DNA from: Ga0077536 sp035325705
GTDB taxonomy: Bacteria > Pseudomonadota > Gammaproteobacteria > Ga0077536
DNA: 64,000 bases
Assembly (NCBI GenBank): GCA_035325705.1
Contig: DAOKZI010000005.1
Span: 124,001 to 188,000 of the forward strand
Direction: 5' to 3'
Positions 53,394 to 62,759 of this stretch are shown here, in pieces. The translations under genes and the position numbers were made by a program. The number at the start of each line of letters is the position of its first letter. The stretch's first letter is position 1. The notes below the pieces were generated by a model. The model did not search any database. It saw nothing but the letters and a program-made list of their open reading frames with translations, and was not told the origin of the DNA.

Positions 53394-54299
53394 ATGCCGA
53401 TGAGTGCGCTCACCCATCTCCAACGCCTCGAGGCCGAGAGCATCCACATCCTGCGCGAGGTGGTGTCCGAGGTCGACAAGCCCGTGATGCTGTATTCGAT
53501 CGGCAAGGACTCGGCCGTGATGCTGCATCTCGCGCGCAAGGCCTTCTACCCGGCCACTCCGCCGTTCCCGCTGCTGCACGTCGACACCACGTGGAAGTTC
53601 CGCGCGATGTACGAGCTGCGCGAGCGCATGGCGCGCGAGTCCGGCATGGAGCTCATCGTCTATCAGAATCCGGAGGCCAAGGAGCGCGGCATCAATCCCT
53701 TCGATCACGGCCCGCTGCACACGGACATGTGGAAGACCGAAGGCCTGAAGCAGGCACTGGATCTCCACGGCTTCGACGCCGCTTTCGGCGGCGCGCGCCG
53801 CGACGAGGAGAAGAGCCGCGCGAAGGAGCGCATCTTCTCGTTCCGCTCGGCGAACCATCGCTGGGATCCGAAGAACCAGCGGCCCGAGCTGTGGAAGCTC
53901 TACAACGCGAAGAAGAACAAGGGCGAGTCGATCCGCGTGTTCCCAATTTCGAACTGGACCGAGCTCGACATCTGGCAGTACATCCATCTCGAGGACATCC
54001 CGATCGTGCCGCTCTACTTCGCGGCGCCGCGCCCGACGGTGTGGCGCGACGGCCTGCTGCTGATGGTCGACGACGAGCGCTTCCCGCTGCGTCCCGGTGA
54101 AGTGCCCGAGATGCGCTCGGTGCGCTTCCGCACCCTCGGCTGCTATCCGCTGACCGGCGCGGTGGAGAGCACGGCATCGAGCTTGACCGCCGTGATCCAG
54201 GAAACGCTGCTGACGACGACCTCGGAGCGCCAGGGACGCGCGATCGATCACGACCAGGCGGCGAGCATGGAGAAGAAGAAGCAGGAGGGGTATTTCTGA
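53394..54299 (+). CDS. cysD: Sulfate adenylyltransferase subunit 2
   Basis: A 301-residue PAPS-reductase-like subunit that forms adenylylsulfate with CysN. It has YSIGKDSAVMLHLARKAF (PP-loop), LLHVDTTWKF, GGARRDEEKSRAKERIFSFR, and VFPISNWTELDIWQYI, and it ends in KKQEGYF as the family does. The ATG at 53394 or 53400 could serve. The fused cysN/cysC gene follows by 29 bases. Sulfate activation here would feed sulfite reduction and CysM, whose remaining genes are not in the window. Confidence 0.96.
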   Translation: MPMSALTHLQRLEAESIHILREVVSEVDKPVMLYSIGKDSAVMLHLARKAFYPATPPFPLLHVDTTWKFRAMYELRERMARESGMELIVYQNPEAKERGINPFDHGPLHTDMWKTEGLKQALDLHGFDAAFGGARRDEEKSRAKERIFSFRSANHRWDPKNQRPELWKLYNAKKNKGESIRVFPISNWTELDIWQYIHLEDIPIVPLYFAAPRPTVWRDGLLLMVDDERFPLRPGEVPEMRSVRFRTLGCYPLTGAVESTASSLTAVIQETLLTTTSERQGRAIDHDQAASMEKKKQEGYF

Positions 54300-54328
54300 T
54301 CGCGCCCCGCGACCGGAAGTCATACGAC

Positions 54329-56254
54329 ATGAACCAGTCCACGACCGACTCCTCCTACCAGGCGGACGAGCTGATCGCCCGCGACATCGACGCTTACCTC
54401 CATCAGCACCAGCACAAGTCGCTGCTGCGCTTCATCACCTGCGGCTCGGTCGACGACGGCAAGTCGACCTTGATCGGCCGCCTGCTGTACGACTCGAAGA
54501 TGATCTTCGAGGATCAGCTCGCCGCGCTCGAGGCCGATTCGAAGCGCGTCGGCACGCAGGGCCAGAACATCGACTTCGCGCTGCTCGTCGACGGGCTTGC
54601 CGCCGAGCGCGAGCAGGGCATCACGATCGACGTTGCCTATCGCTTCTTCGCGACCGACAAGCGCAAGTTCATCGTCGCCGATACTCCGGGCCACGAGCAG
54701 TACACGCGCAACATGGTGACGGGCGCCTCGACCGCCGATCTCGCCGTGATCCTGATCGACGCGCGCAAGGGCGTGCTGACGCAGACGCGCCGCCACAGCT
54801 ACCTCGCGCATCTGATCGGCATCCGCAACCTCGTGCTCGCGGTCAACAAGATGGATCTGATCGACTACGACCGCGCGAAGTTCGACGCCATCGTCACCGA
54901 CTACCGCGGCTTCGCGGCCTCGATCGGCATCACGGCTTTCGTCGCGATGCCGATCTCGGGCTACGTCGGCGACAACGTGACCACGCGCTCGACGAATACG
55001 CCCTGGTACGAGGGCCCGACCTTGATGGAGCATCTCGAGACCGTCGAGCTCGACGTCACCGCGGATCAGCGCAAGCCGTTCCGGCTGCCCGTGCAGTGGG
55101 TGTGCCGGCCGAACCTCGACTTCCGCGGCTTCGCGGGCCAAGTCGCGAGCGGCCGCGTGCGGCCTGGCGACGCCGTGCGCGTGCTGCCCTCGGGCCGCAG
55201 CTCGACGGTCGAGCGCATCGTCTACATGAACGGCGATCTCGACGAGGCCGTGGCCGGCCAGTCCGTGATGCTGACGCTCGCCGACGAGGTCGACTGCTCG
55301 CGCGGCGACGTGCTCGCCGTCGCGGACGATCCGCCGGAGGTCGCGAACCAGTTCGAGGCGACGCTGGTGTGGATGTCCGACGAAGCGCTGCGGCCGGGGC
55401 GGCCGTATTGGTTGAAGCTCGGCACGCAGCTCGTCTCCGCGCAGGTGCATGCGCCGAAGTACCAGGTCAACGTCAACACGCTGGAGCACCTCGCGGCGAA
55501 AACGCTGGAGCTGAACGCGATCGGCGTCGTCACGCTGTCGACGGACAAGCCCGTGGTCTTCGAGCCCTACGAAAAGAATCGCGATCTCGGCGGCTTCATC
55601 CTGATCGACAAGTTCACGAACGGCACGGTCGCCGCGGGCCTCCTGCACTTCGCGCTCCGTCGCAGCCACAACGTGCACTGGCAGGCGCTGGAGATCACGC
55701 GCGCCGCGCACGCGGCGCAGAAGCACCAGCATCCGCGGCTGCTGTGGTTCACGGGCCTGTCGGGCGCCGGCAAGTCGACGATCGCGAACCTCGTCGAGAA
55801 GCGGCTCTACGCGCTAGGCAAGCACAGCTTCCTGCTCGACGGCGACAACGTCCGTCACGGGCTCAACAAGGATCTCGGTTTCACGGAGGCCGATCGCGTC
55901 GAGAACATTCGCCGCGTCGGCGAGGTCGCGAAGCTGATGACCGACGCCGGTCTGATCGTGCTGACGGCCTTCATCTCGCCGTTCCGCGCCGAGCGCGAGA
56001 TGGTGCGCGGCATGTTCGCCGACGGCGACTTCGTCGAGATCCACATCGACACTGCACTCGCCGAAGCGGAGCGGCGCGACGTCAAAGGCCTCTACAAGAA
56101 GGCGCGCGCCGGCGCACTGAAGAACTTCACCGGCATCGACTCGCCGTACGAGGCGCCCGAGCATCCAGAGATCCGCATCGACACCGCGACGACCGGCGCC
56201 GAAGAGGCGGCGGAGCGGATCGTCGAATGGCTGCTCGCGCTGGACGCGCGCTGA
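54329..56254 (+). CDS. cysNC: Bifunctional sulfate adenylyltransferase subunit 1/adenylylsulfate kinase
   Basis: A 641-residue fusion. Residues 1 to about 430 are CysN, a GTPase with P-loop GSVDDGKST, DTPGHEQYTRNMVTGAS and NKMDLIDY that drives adenylylsulfate formation with CysD. Residues from about 460 on are CysC, an APS kinase with FTGLSGAGKSTIANLVE, LDGDNVRHGLNKDLGF and FISPFRAERE. The fused form couples APS formation to phosphorylation to PAPS. A total of 641 residues fits the known fusion. Confidence 0.96.
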   Translation: MNQSTTDSSYQADELIARDIDAYLHQHQHKSLLRFITCGSVDDGKSTLIGRLLYDSKMIFEDQLAALEADSKRVGTQGQNIDFALLVDGLAAEREQGITIDVAYRFFATDKRKFIVADTPGHEQYTRNMVTGASTADLAVILIDARKGVLTQTRRHSYLAHLIGIRNLVLAVNKMDLIDYDRAKFDAIVTDYRGFAASIGITAFVAMPISGYVGDNVTTRSTNTPWYEGPTLMEHLETVELDVTADQRKPFRLPVQWVCRPNLDFRGFAGQVASGRVRPGDAVRVLPSGRSSTVERIVYMNGDLDEAVAGQSVMLTLADEVDCSRGDVLAVADDPPEVANQFEATLVWMSDEALRPGRPYWLKLGTQLVSAQVHAPKYQVNVNTLEHLAAKTLELNAIGVVTLSTDKPVVFEPYEKNRDLGGFILIDKFTNGTVAAGLLHFALRRSHNVHWQALEITRAAHAAQKHQHPRLLWFTGLSGAGKSTIANLVEKRLYALGKHSFLLDGDNVRHGLNKDLGFTEADRVENIRRVGEVAKLMTDAGLIVLTAFISPFRAEREMVRGMFADGDFVEIHIDTALAEAERRDVKGLYKKARAGALKNFTGIDSPYEAPEHPEIRIDTATTGAEEAAERIVEWLLALDAR

Positions 56255-56430
56255 GGCGCCGCTCGCTCGGCCGCGCACGCGCCCGAACGTCGATGGCCGG
56301 CGCGCGTTCCCCTTTTCCGCGGCTGGCGAAGCGAGGAGCCTCGATGCGATGATGCGGCCGTCGCGCGCCGCGCGATCGTCACGACAACGAGCGGCCCAGT
56401 GCCGCACCGACCGCATCGAGGGGAGTTGCA

Positions 56431-58617
56431 ATGCCGCATTTGCGTAACGTGGCCTGCCTGGCGCTGGCCCTGTCGATCGCCGCCTGTTCCGATACTGACG
56501 CACCCGCGCCCGGCGCGGACGCGCCCGCAGCCACGCCGGCACCGGCCGCGCCTCTCGCCGAGGCGCCGCCTGCGGCCGCCGCGCCCGCGGCGAGCTCGAC
56601 GCCCGCACCGACGCCGGTCACCGGTGAGCGCATCGCCGCGGCGGACAGCGAACCCGGCAACTGGCTGAGCCACGGCCGCACTTACTACGAGCAGCGCTAC
56701 AGCCCGCTCGATCAGATCAATGCCGACAACGTCAAGGATCTGAAGCTCGCCTGGTTCTATGACTTCGACACCCATCGCGGCGTCGAGGCGACGCCGCTGG
56801 TCGTCGACGGAGTGATGTATACGACGGCTTCGTGGAGCGTCGTGCACGCGATCGACGCGAAAACCGGCGCGCGGCTGTGGACCTACGATCCGCAGGCCGA
56901 TCGTGAACAGGCTTTCTACGCCTGCTGCGACGTCGTCAATCGCGGCCCCGCGGTGTGGGGCGACAAGGTCTTCGTCGGCGTCATCGACGGCCGCCTCATC
57001 GCCCTCGATCGCGCGACGGGCAAGCTCGTGTGGGAGACGCCGACCATCGAGAAAGGCAAGCCCTACACCATCACCGGCGCGCCGCGCGTCGTGAAAGGCA
57101 AGGTCATCATCGGCAACGGCGGCGCGGAGTTCGGCGTGCGCGGCTACGTCAGCGCCTACGACGCCGATACCGGCAAGATGGTGTGGCGCTTCTACACCGT
57201 GCCGGGCAACCCGGCCGACGGCTTCGAGAACGCGGCGATGGAAAAGGCCGCGAAGACCTGGACCGGCGAGTGGTGGAAGGGCGGTGGCGGCGGCACCGTG
57301 TGGGACTCGATGGCCTACGATCCCGAGCTCGATCTGCTCTACGTCGGCACCGGCAACGGCTCGCCGTGGAATCAGCGCCTGCGCAGCCCCGGCGGCGGCG
57401 ACAATCTGTTCCTGACCTCGATCGTCGCGCTGCGGCCCGACACCGGCGAATACGTCTGGCACTACCAGACGGTGCCGGGCGATACCTGGGACTTCACTTC
57501 CACTCAGCACATTCTGCTCGCCGATCTGCAGTGGGAAGGCAAGCTGCGCAAGGTGCTGATGCAGGCGCCGAAGAACGGCTTCTTCTATGTGATCGATCGC
57601 GCGACGGGACAGTTGCTCGGTGCGGATCCGTACGTGAAGGTCACGTGGGCCTCGCACGTCGATCTCGAAACCGGGCGTCCGGTCGAAACCAAGAACGCGC
57701 GCTACGACCTGAGCCAGCAGGCGCTGCAGCCCGGGCCCTTCGGCGGCCACAATTGGCATCCGATGGCGTTCAATCCGAACACCGGCCTGATCTACGTCCC
57801 GACGCAGGATCTGCCTTTCCTCTACAAGGAGGACAAGGAGTTCGAGCGCTCCGACGCGCACTACAACCTCGGCATCCACTTCGACGCCGGCGCGCTGCCG
57901 GAGGACGACAGGAAGGCGGGAGAGATCGCGCAGACCATCGTCGGCGCGCTGACGGCTTGGGATCCGATCGCGAAGAAGCCGCGCTGGCGCGTCGAGCTGC
58001 AGGACGTGTGGAACGGCGGTGCGCTGACGACGGCCGGCAATCTCGTGTTCCAGGGCACGAACCGCGGCATGCTGAACGCCTATCGCGCCGACACCGGCGA
58101 GAAGCTGTGGAGCGCGGACGCGCAGACCGGCATCCACGCAGCACCGATCTCCTATGCGATCGACGGCCAGCAGTACATCGCCGTCAGCGCGGGCTCGGGC
58201 ACGGCGCTGGCGCTGCCGGGCGGCCAGCTCGCTTCGCACAGCCTGCCGCCGAACCGCAGCCGCATGCTCGCCTTCGCGCTGAACGGCAGCGCGAGCCTGC
58301 CGGCGGCCGAGACGATCGAACGGCGCATCGCCGAGGATCTGCCGGCCGTGACGGCCGACGCCGCGGCGCTCGCGAGCGGCAAGACGCTCTATCACGCGTA
58401 TTGCTCGCGCTGTCACGGCGACAACGCCGTCAGCGGCAACGTGATCCCCGATCTGCGCTATGCGACGGCCGATACGCACGCGCACTGGCAGGCCATCGTC
58501 CACGACGGCCAGCTCCAGGCGAACGGCATGATGGCCTTCGACAAATGGCTGAACGCCGATCAGATCGCGCAGATCCAGCAGTATGTGCTGAGCCGCGCGC
58601 ACGCGGCGAAGGAGTGA
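56431..58617 (+). CDS. PQQ-dependent quinohemoprotein alcohol dehydrogenase (lipoprotein)
   Basis: A 728-residue periplasmic dehydrogenase. The lipoprotein signal (SIAACS) is followed by a proline/alanine linker, then an eight-bladed PQQ propeller. The adjacent-cysteine motif is FYACCDVVNRG; PQQ and metal regions are VGTGNGSPWNQ and GDTWDFTST. A C-terminal cytochrome c domain has heme motif CSRCH near residue 650, so electrons leave through the same protein. Two residues after the catalytic Asp there is Thr, not the Asp typical of lanthanide enzymes, so calcium use is predicted. The alcohol substrate is unknown. Confidence 0.92.
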   Translation: MPHLRNVACLALALSIAACSDTDAPAPGADAPAATPAPAAPLAEAPPAAAAPAASSTPAPTPVTGERIAAADSEPGNWLSHGRTYYEQRYSPLDQINADNVKDLKLAWFYDFDTHRGVEATPLVVDGVMYTTASWSVVHAIDAKTGARLWTYDPQADREQAFYACCDVVNRGPAVWGDKVFVGVIDGRLIALDRATGKLVWETPTIEKGKPYTITGAPRVVKGKVIIGNGGAEFGVRGYVSAYDADTGKMVWRFYTVPGNPADGFENAAMEKAAKTWTGEWWKGGGGGTVWDSMAYDPELDLLYVGTGNGSPWNQRLRSPGGGDNLFLTSIVALRPDTGEYVWHYQTVPGDTWDFTSTQHILLADLQWEGKLRKVLMQAPKNGFFYVIDRATGQLLGADPYVKVTWASHVDLETGRPVETKNARYDLSQQALQPGPFGGHNWHPMAFNPNTGLIYVPTQDLPFLYKEDKEFERSDAHYNLGIHFDAGALPEDDRKAGEIAQTIVGALTAWDPIAKKPRWRVELQDVWNGGALTTAGNLVFQGTNRGMLNAYRADTGEKLWSADAQTGIHAAPISYAIDGQQYIAVSAGSGTALALPGGQLASHSLPPNRSRMLAFALNGSASLPAAETIERRIAEDLPAVTADAAALASGKTLYHAYCSRCHGDNAVSGNVIPDLRYATADTHAHWQAIVHDGQLQANGMMAFDKWLNADQIAQIQQYVLSRAHAAKE

Positions 58618-58641
58618 GGCGGGAAGCTCTCGACACGTCTT

Positions 58642-58913
58642 CGTAGCCCGGGTGGAGCGCGCAGCGCGCAACCCGGGAGGCCGGTTGGGCTTCCTTCGTC
58701 AGCCCAACGGTCATGACGGCCGCGTCACCCGACATCATGAAAGAGGCGCGTTAAGCCTCCTCCCGGATAAGGAGCGAAGCGGAATCCGGGGTTCGGCGCT
58801 TCTGCCTCTCGTGCGTCTGAACCCGCTCAGCGCCCAGAACGGTGGGCTTCATCGCAAGGCTGCGCTCATCGGATATGCCGGATCCCGGATTCGCTGCGCT
58901 CATCCGGGCTACG
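58642..58913. repeat. Cluster of REP-like repeats (families A and B)
   Basis: Family A arms at 58642-58678 and 58883-58913 (ending CATCCGGGCTACG), with a family B unit at about 58683-58709 and another A-like arm near 58763-58790. They fill most of the 408-base gap between the convergent PQQ dehydrogenase and histidine kinase genes, which holds no gene. Confidence 0.8.
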
Positions 58914-59025
58914 AAAACGGCCGCCTCACTCCGCACAGCGCCATCCCGTTTTCTTCTCCGTGTCTTCCGTGGCAAGATTCGCAGCGTCATAGCCCGGGTG
59001 ACGCGCGCAAAGTAATTCGGAGCGA

Positions 59026-60183
59026 CTACGTCCCCGGCGCCAGCAGCTCGCGCAACACTATCCCCGCCTGCATCTTGTCGATGCAGCGATCGACGCCCGC
59101 TTCCTGCGCGCCGCGGCGCATCGCGTCGTCGAGGCCGTCGCCGGCCATCATCACCAGCGACATGCGTTCGGGCGGGTAGCGTTCGCGCAGCGCGCGCGCG
59201 ACGCGGAAGCCGTTCAACTTCGGCAAGTTGATGTCGAGCAGCACGAGATCCGGCTCCCAGTCGGCGGCGATGCGCAGGGCTTCTTCGCCGTCGCGCGCGG
59301 ATCGCACCTGCTGGCCCAGCTCCTCGAGCATCGTCGTCAGCGAATCCTGCATCGCGTCGCTGTCGTCGACGACGAGCACGCGACGATGCGCCGGGCTCGC
59401 GGCCTCGGGCGCGGCGTCCTGCTGCGTCGGCGTCGGCGCGGGACAGAGCGGCAGGTACAGCGTGAACTCGCTGCCCGTGCCCGGGCCCTCGCTGGCCGCA
59501 TCGATACGACCCTCGTGCAGCGCGAGCACGCGCGCGGCGATGGCGAGGCTCAAGCCCAGGCCGCCGCGATCTTCCGGCGCCACGCTGGGCAGAAGACAGC
59601 GCGGCGTGAAGATCTGCGCCAGGCGCTCGTTCGCGATGCCGCGGCCGTCGTCGCGCACGCGCAGACGCGCCATCCCGTCCTGCGTGTCGAGCTTCACCTC
59701 GATTCGCCCGCCGTCGCGCGTGTAGCGCAGCGCGTTGTCGATCACCTCGCGCAGCACCTCGCCGAGCTGCGTCGCGCTGGCCGCGATGGGGACCGGCTCG
59801 GCCGGCAGCAGGACCTCGAGCTGGCGCTGCCGGCGCGCGATTTCCTCGCGCGCGCGCGCGACGGCCTCGTCGACGAGCGGGCGCAGATCCTGCGGCGTCA
59901 GTGTGAGCCGCGCGTCGGTACGCAGCAGGGTATCGGCGGTCGTGAGCTTCTCGAGCAGGCGTCCGACGCTCGCGATCTGGCGCTCGAGCATCGCCGTCGG
60001 CGGGGCGAGACGCGCGTCCTCCGCGCTGCGCATGCGCAGCAGGTGCGTGATATTGCCCATCGGAGCGAGCAGATTGCGCAGTTCGTGCACGAGATGGCCG
60101 ATGAACACGCCTTGCGCGACGCCCGTGGCGCTCAAATCCGCGCGGGAAACGCGCGTCGAAGACGCGCCCGCTTCCTTGTTCAC
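59026..60183 (-). CDS. Soluble hybrid histidine kinase/response regulator
   Basis: A 385-residue hybrid. The HisKA helix with the phospho-His is IGHLVHELRNLLAP near residues 28-41. The HATPase domain has VIDNALRYTRDGG, VRDDGRGIANERLAQIF and GGLGLSLAIA. After a short linker with a polar/proline stretch comes a receiver domain with VLVVDDSD and the phospho-Asp in LVLLDINLPKLNG. There is no membrane segment or sensor domain, so it may receive its signal from a partner. No DNA-binding domain is fused. It is divergent from the solute-binding lipoprotein gene. Confidence 0.9.
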   Translation of the reverse strand: MNKEAGASSTRVSRADLSATGVAQGVFIGHLVHELRNLLAPMGNITHLLRMRSAEDARLAPPTAMLERQIASVGRLLEKLTTADTLLRTDARLTLTPQDLRPLVDEAVARAREEIARRQRQLEVLLPAEPVPIAASATQLGEVLREVIDNALRYTRDGGRIEVKLDTQDGMARLRVRDDGRGIANERLAQIFTPRCLLPSVAPEDRGGLGLSLAIAARVLALHEGRIDAASEGPGTGSEFTLYLPLCPAPTPTQQDAAPEAASPAHRRVLVVDDSDAMQDSLTTMLEELGQQVRSARDGEEALRIAADWEPDLVLLDINLPKLNGFRVARALRERYPPERMSLVMMAGDGLDDAMRRGAQEAGVDRCIDKMQAGIVLRELLAPGT

Positions 60184-60286
60184 GTGCCGATTCCTCCCTT
60201 CGCGCCTTCGGTAATGTTTGGCGCGATCGCTTGCCGGCGTCCACCGCCCCGTTCTGGGTCATCCGGCTATCGTCTCGCCGCCCGCC

Positions 60287-61774
60287 ATGCGCAGCGTTCT
60301 CCCGCTCATGCTCTTGTGCCAACTCGCCGTCCTGTGCGGCTGCGCGCGGCCGCCCGATGCGACGCTGCGCGTCGGGCTCGCGACGGCGCCCGTCACGCTC
60401 GATCCCCGCTACGCGACCGATGCGACGTCCTGGCGGCTGTGCCGGCTCGTCTATCAGGCGCCGGCAGATTTCGACGCGCGCTTCGCGCCGACGCCTGCGC
60501 TGATGGCGTGGACGCAGACGAGCCCGACGCGCTGGCGCTTCACGCTGCGCGGCGAGCCGCGCTTCCACGACGGCACGGCCGTGACCGCGGCCGACGTCGT
60601 CGCCACCTACCGGGCCGTGCGCGATCCCGTGCGCGCCTCGCCGCATCGCGGCTCGCTCGCGAACGTCGTCGACTTCGTCGCCGTCGACCAGCGCAGCATG
60701 GACGTCGAGCTCGCGCGGCCGGATCCGCTGCTGCCGGGCCTGCTCGTCATCGGCGTGCTGCCGGCGCGCGACGCCGCGCTCGCGCGGCCCGCGTCTCCGC
60801 TCGGCAGCGGGCCCTTCCGCGTGACGCGGCTCGCGCCGAAGTCGCTCGAGCTCGAGCGCCGCGCGGACGGCCAGCGCGTGAGCTTCGAAGTCGTCGACAA
60901 CGAGACCACGCGGGCGCTCAAGCTCGCGCGCGGCGAGCTCGACCTGGTGCCGGGCGGTTTCGCGCCGGAAGTCGCGCACTGGCTCGGCGGACGGCCCGGC
61001 CTCGAGCTCGTCGAGCGCGACGGCACGACCTTCAGCTATCTCGGCTTCAACTTCGCGCAGGGCCCGACCGCCCGGGCCGAGGTGCGCGAGGCGATCTCCG
61101 CGGCGATCGATCGCGCCGCGATCCTGCGTCACGTGTTCCGCGGGCAAGCGCGCCCGGCCGCCGCGATCCTCGTGCCTGCGCACTGGGCCGGCGCGCCGGC
61201 GCTGGCGCTTCCCGCCTATGATCCGGATCGGTCGCGGCGCCTGCTCGCCGGCCTCGGCTATACGCGCGAACGTCCGCTCGCGCTCACGTACAAGACTTCC
61301 AGCGACCAGTTCCGGCTGCGCCTCGCGACGATCCTGCAGGCACAGCTCGCGGAGGTCGGCATCGCGCTCGCCGTGCAGAGCTACGACTGGGGCACGTTCT
61401 ACGGCGACATCAAGGCCGGCCGCTTCGAGCTCTATGGCCTGTCCTGGGTCGGCCTGCAGCTCCCGGACGTGTTTCGCTATGCGTTTCACAGCAGCGCGGT
61501 GCCGCCGGCCGGCGCGAACCGCGGGCGCTATGCGAGCGCGCGAGTCGATGCGCTGATCGAGCGCGCGGAGTCGGCCGCCGAGCTCACGGCGCGCGCGGCG
61601 CTCTATCGCGAAATCCAGGCCGAGCTCGGCCGCGATCTCGCGTATGCGCCGCTGTGGTACGAGCAGCAGGTGTTCGTGCGGGGGCCGCGCGTCATCGGCT
61701 ACGATACCGACGCGAGCGGCAACTTCGACGCGCTCGCGCACGTGCGAGCCCTGCGAGTGTCCGCCGGCCGATGA
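60287..61774 (+). CDS. Orphan extracellular solute-binding lipoprotein, family 5
   Basis: A 495-residue SBP_bac_5 protein with a lipoprotein signal (MRSVLPLMLLCQLAVLCGC, lipobox Leu-Cys-Gly-Cys). Family segments are RVGLATAPVTLDPRYATDA, WRFTLRGEPRFHDGTAVTAA, GSGPFRVTRL and REAISAAIDRAAILRHVFRG. It binds peptides or similar solutes. No permease or ATPase gene is adjacent. Its stop overlaps the L,D-transpeptidase start as ATGA, which suggests that it handles a cell-wall peptide. Confidence 0.88.
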   Translation: MRSVLPLMLLCQLAVLCGCARPPDATLRVGLATAPVTLDPRYATDATSWRLCRLVYQAPADFDARFAPTPALMAWTQTSPTRWRFTLRGEPRFHDGTAVTAADVVATYRAVRDPVRASPHRGSLANVVDFVAVDQRSMDVELARPDPLLPGLLVIGVLPARDAALARPASPLGSGPFRVTRLAPKSLELERRADGQRVSFEVVDNETTRALKLARGELDLVPGGFAPEVAHWLGGRPGLELVERDGTTFSYLGFNFAQGPTARAEVREAISAAIDRAAILRHVFRGQARPAAAILVPAHWAGAPALALPAYDPDRSRRLLAGLGYTRERPLALTYKTSSDQFRLRLATILQAQLAEVGIALAVQSYDWGTFYGDIKAGRFELYGLSWVGLQLPDVFRYAFHSSAVPPAGANRGRYASARVDALIERAESAAELTARAALYREIQAELGRDLAYAPLWYEQQVFVRGPRVIGYDTDASGNFDALAHVRALRVSAGR

Positions 61775-62259
61775 AACGCCTGCTCGAAGTCGACCTCCTG
61801 CGCCAGCGCCTGCGGTTCTACGCCGACCGCCGGCTCGTGCGCGAATACTGGGTGTCGACGGCGAAGAACGGCCCGGGCGAGATCCGCGACAGCGAGTGCA
61901 CGCCGCGCGGCCGGCATGCGATCGCGGCGAAGATCGGCGCCGGCGCGCCGCTGAACAGCGTGTTCGTGGCGCGGCAGGCGACCGGCGAAATCTGGTCGCC
62001 CGAATTCGCCGCGGGCCAGCCGCCGAATCGCGACTGGATCCTGACGCGCATCCTGTGGCTCAGCGGGCTGGAGCCCGGCTTCAACCGGGGCGGCGACGTC
62101 GACAGCCGCGAGCGCTACATCTATCTGCACGGCACGCCCGATACGACGCCGCTCGGCGTGACGGGCTCGCGCGGTTGCGTGCGCATGCGCAATGCCGACA
62201 TCCTCGAGCTCTTCGATTGCGTCGAAGTCGGCGACGAAGTCGTGCTGTATGCGGGCTGA
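61771..62259 (+). CDS. L,D-transpeptidase (YkuD family)
   Basis: A 162-residue YkuD-domain protein. The catalytic signature is intact: YLHGTPDTTPLGVTGSRGCV, with His, then Ser-x-Gly-Cys-x-Arg. Such enzymes make 3-3 crosslinks in peptidoglycan or attach proteins to it. No signal peptide is visible, so export is unclear; it may be read as a domain coupled to the preceding gene. The start overlaps the solute-binding lipoprotein stop by 4 bases, and its end overlaps the next gene by 11. Confidence 0.9.
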   Translation: MKRLLEVDLLRQRLRFYADRRLVREYWVSTAKNGPGEIRDSECTPRGRHAIAAKIGAGAPLNSVFVARQATGEIWSPEFAAGQPPNRDWILTRILWLSGLEPGFNRGGDVDSRERYIYLHGTPDTTPLGVTGSRGCVRMRNADILELFDCVEVGDEVVLYAG

Positions 62260-62725
62260 GCGCGTGCGCCGGATCCTGCTGCTCGCCGGCCTGCTCGCCA
62301 TGACGGTGCCCGCGTCGGCCAGCGAGTTCTCCGGTCTCGCCTTCGTGAACGATGATGCGACGCTGTCGATCCGCCACCGCCGCGTCGCGCTGTGGGGCAT
62401 CCACGTCCCGCGCAGCGCCGAGGACTGCCAGACCTTCGTGCGCCCGGTCGAATGCAGTCAACGCGCGGCGCTCGCGCTGAAGTTGAAGGCCGAGGGCTTC
62501 GTCCACTGCAAGTCCTTCGGCAAGCGGGAGGACGGTGCCACGCTCGCCACCTGCCGCGTCGACGCCGACGGCTACGCGCAGGGCCTCGATCTCGCCGCGC
62601 ACTTGCTCGAATACGGCTGGGCCGCGGCCTTGCCCGACGCGCCCTTCGAATATCACGTGCTGGAACGCATCGCGCGCGAAACCGGCCGCGGGATGTGGGG
62701 CGTGCCGGGCGTGGTTCCGCGCTGA
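62249..62725 (+). CDS. Thermonuclease-fold (SNc-like) protein, probably inactive
   Basis: A 158-residue exported protein with a signal peptide (RRILLLAGLLAMTVPASAS) and the SNase barrel: VALWGIHVPRSAEDCQTFVR, AALALKLKAEGF, TCRVDADGYAQGLDLAAHLL and EYGWAAAL. In active nucleases the first segment reads like 'G(I/V)D(A/T)PE'; here it is GIHVPRS, so the catalytic Asp and Glu are replaced. The start at 62249 overlaps the transpeptidase gene. Confidence 0.8.
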   Translation: MRAERVRRILLLAGLLAMTVPASASEFSGLAFVNDDATLSIRHRRVALWGIHVPRSAEDCQTFVRPVECSQRAALALKLKAEGFVHCKSFGKREDGATLATCRVDADGYAQGLDLAAHLLEYGWAAALPDAPFEYHVLERIARETGRGMWGVPGVVPR

Positions 62726-62759
62726 TCCGGCTGCGTGACCCGGGACCGGGCGCGATCTT

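Noticed and set aside
56092..58671. An 859-codon antisense frame opposite the PQQ dehydrogenase
   Set aside because: Composition is that of a shadow frame; the plus strand encodes a full quinohemoprotein with all motifs.
58751..61741. A 996-codon open frame on the minus strand
   Set aside because: It covers the repeat cluster, overlaps the histidine kinase gene in another frame and is antisense to the solute-binding lipoprotein gene, with no recognisable domain.
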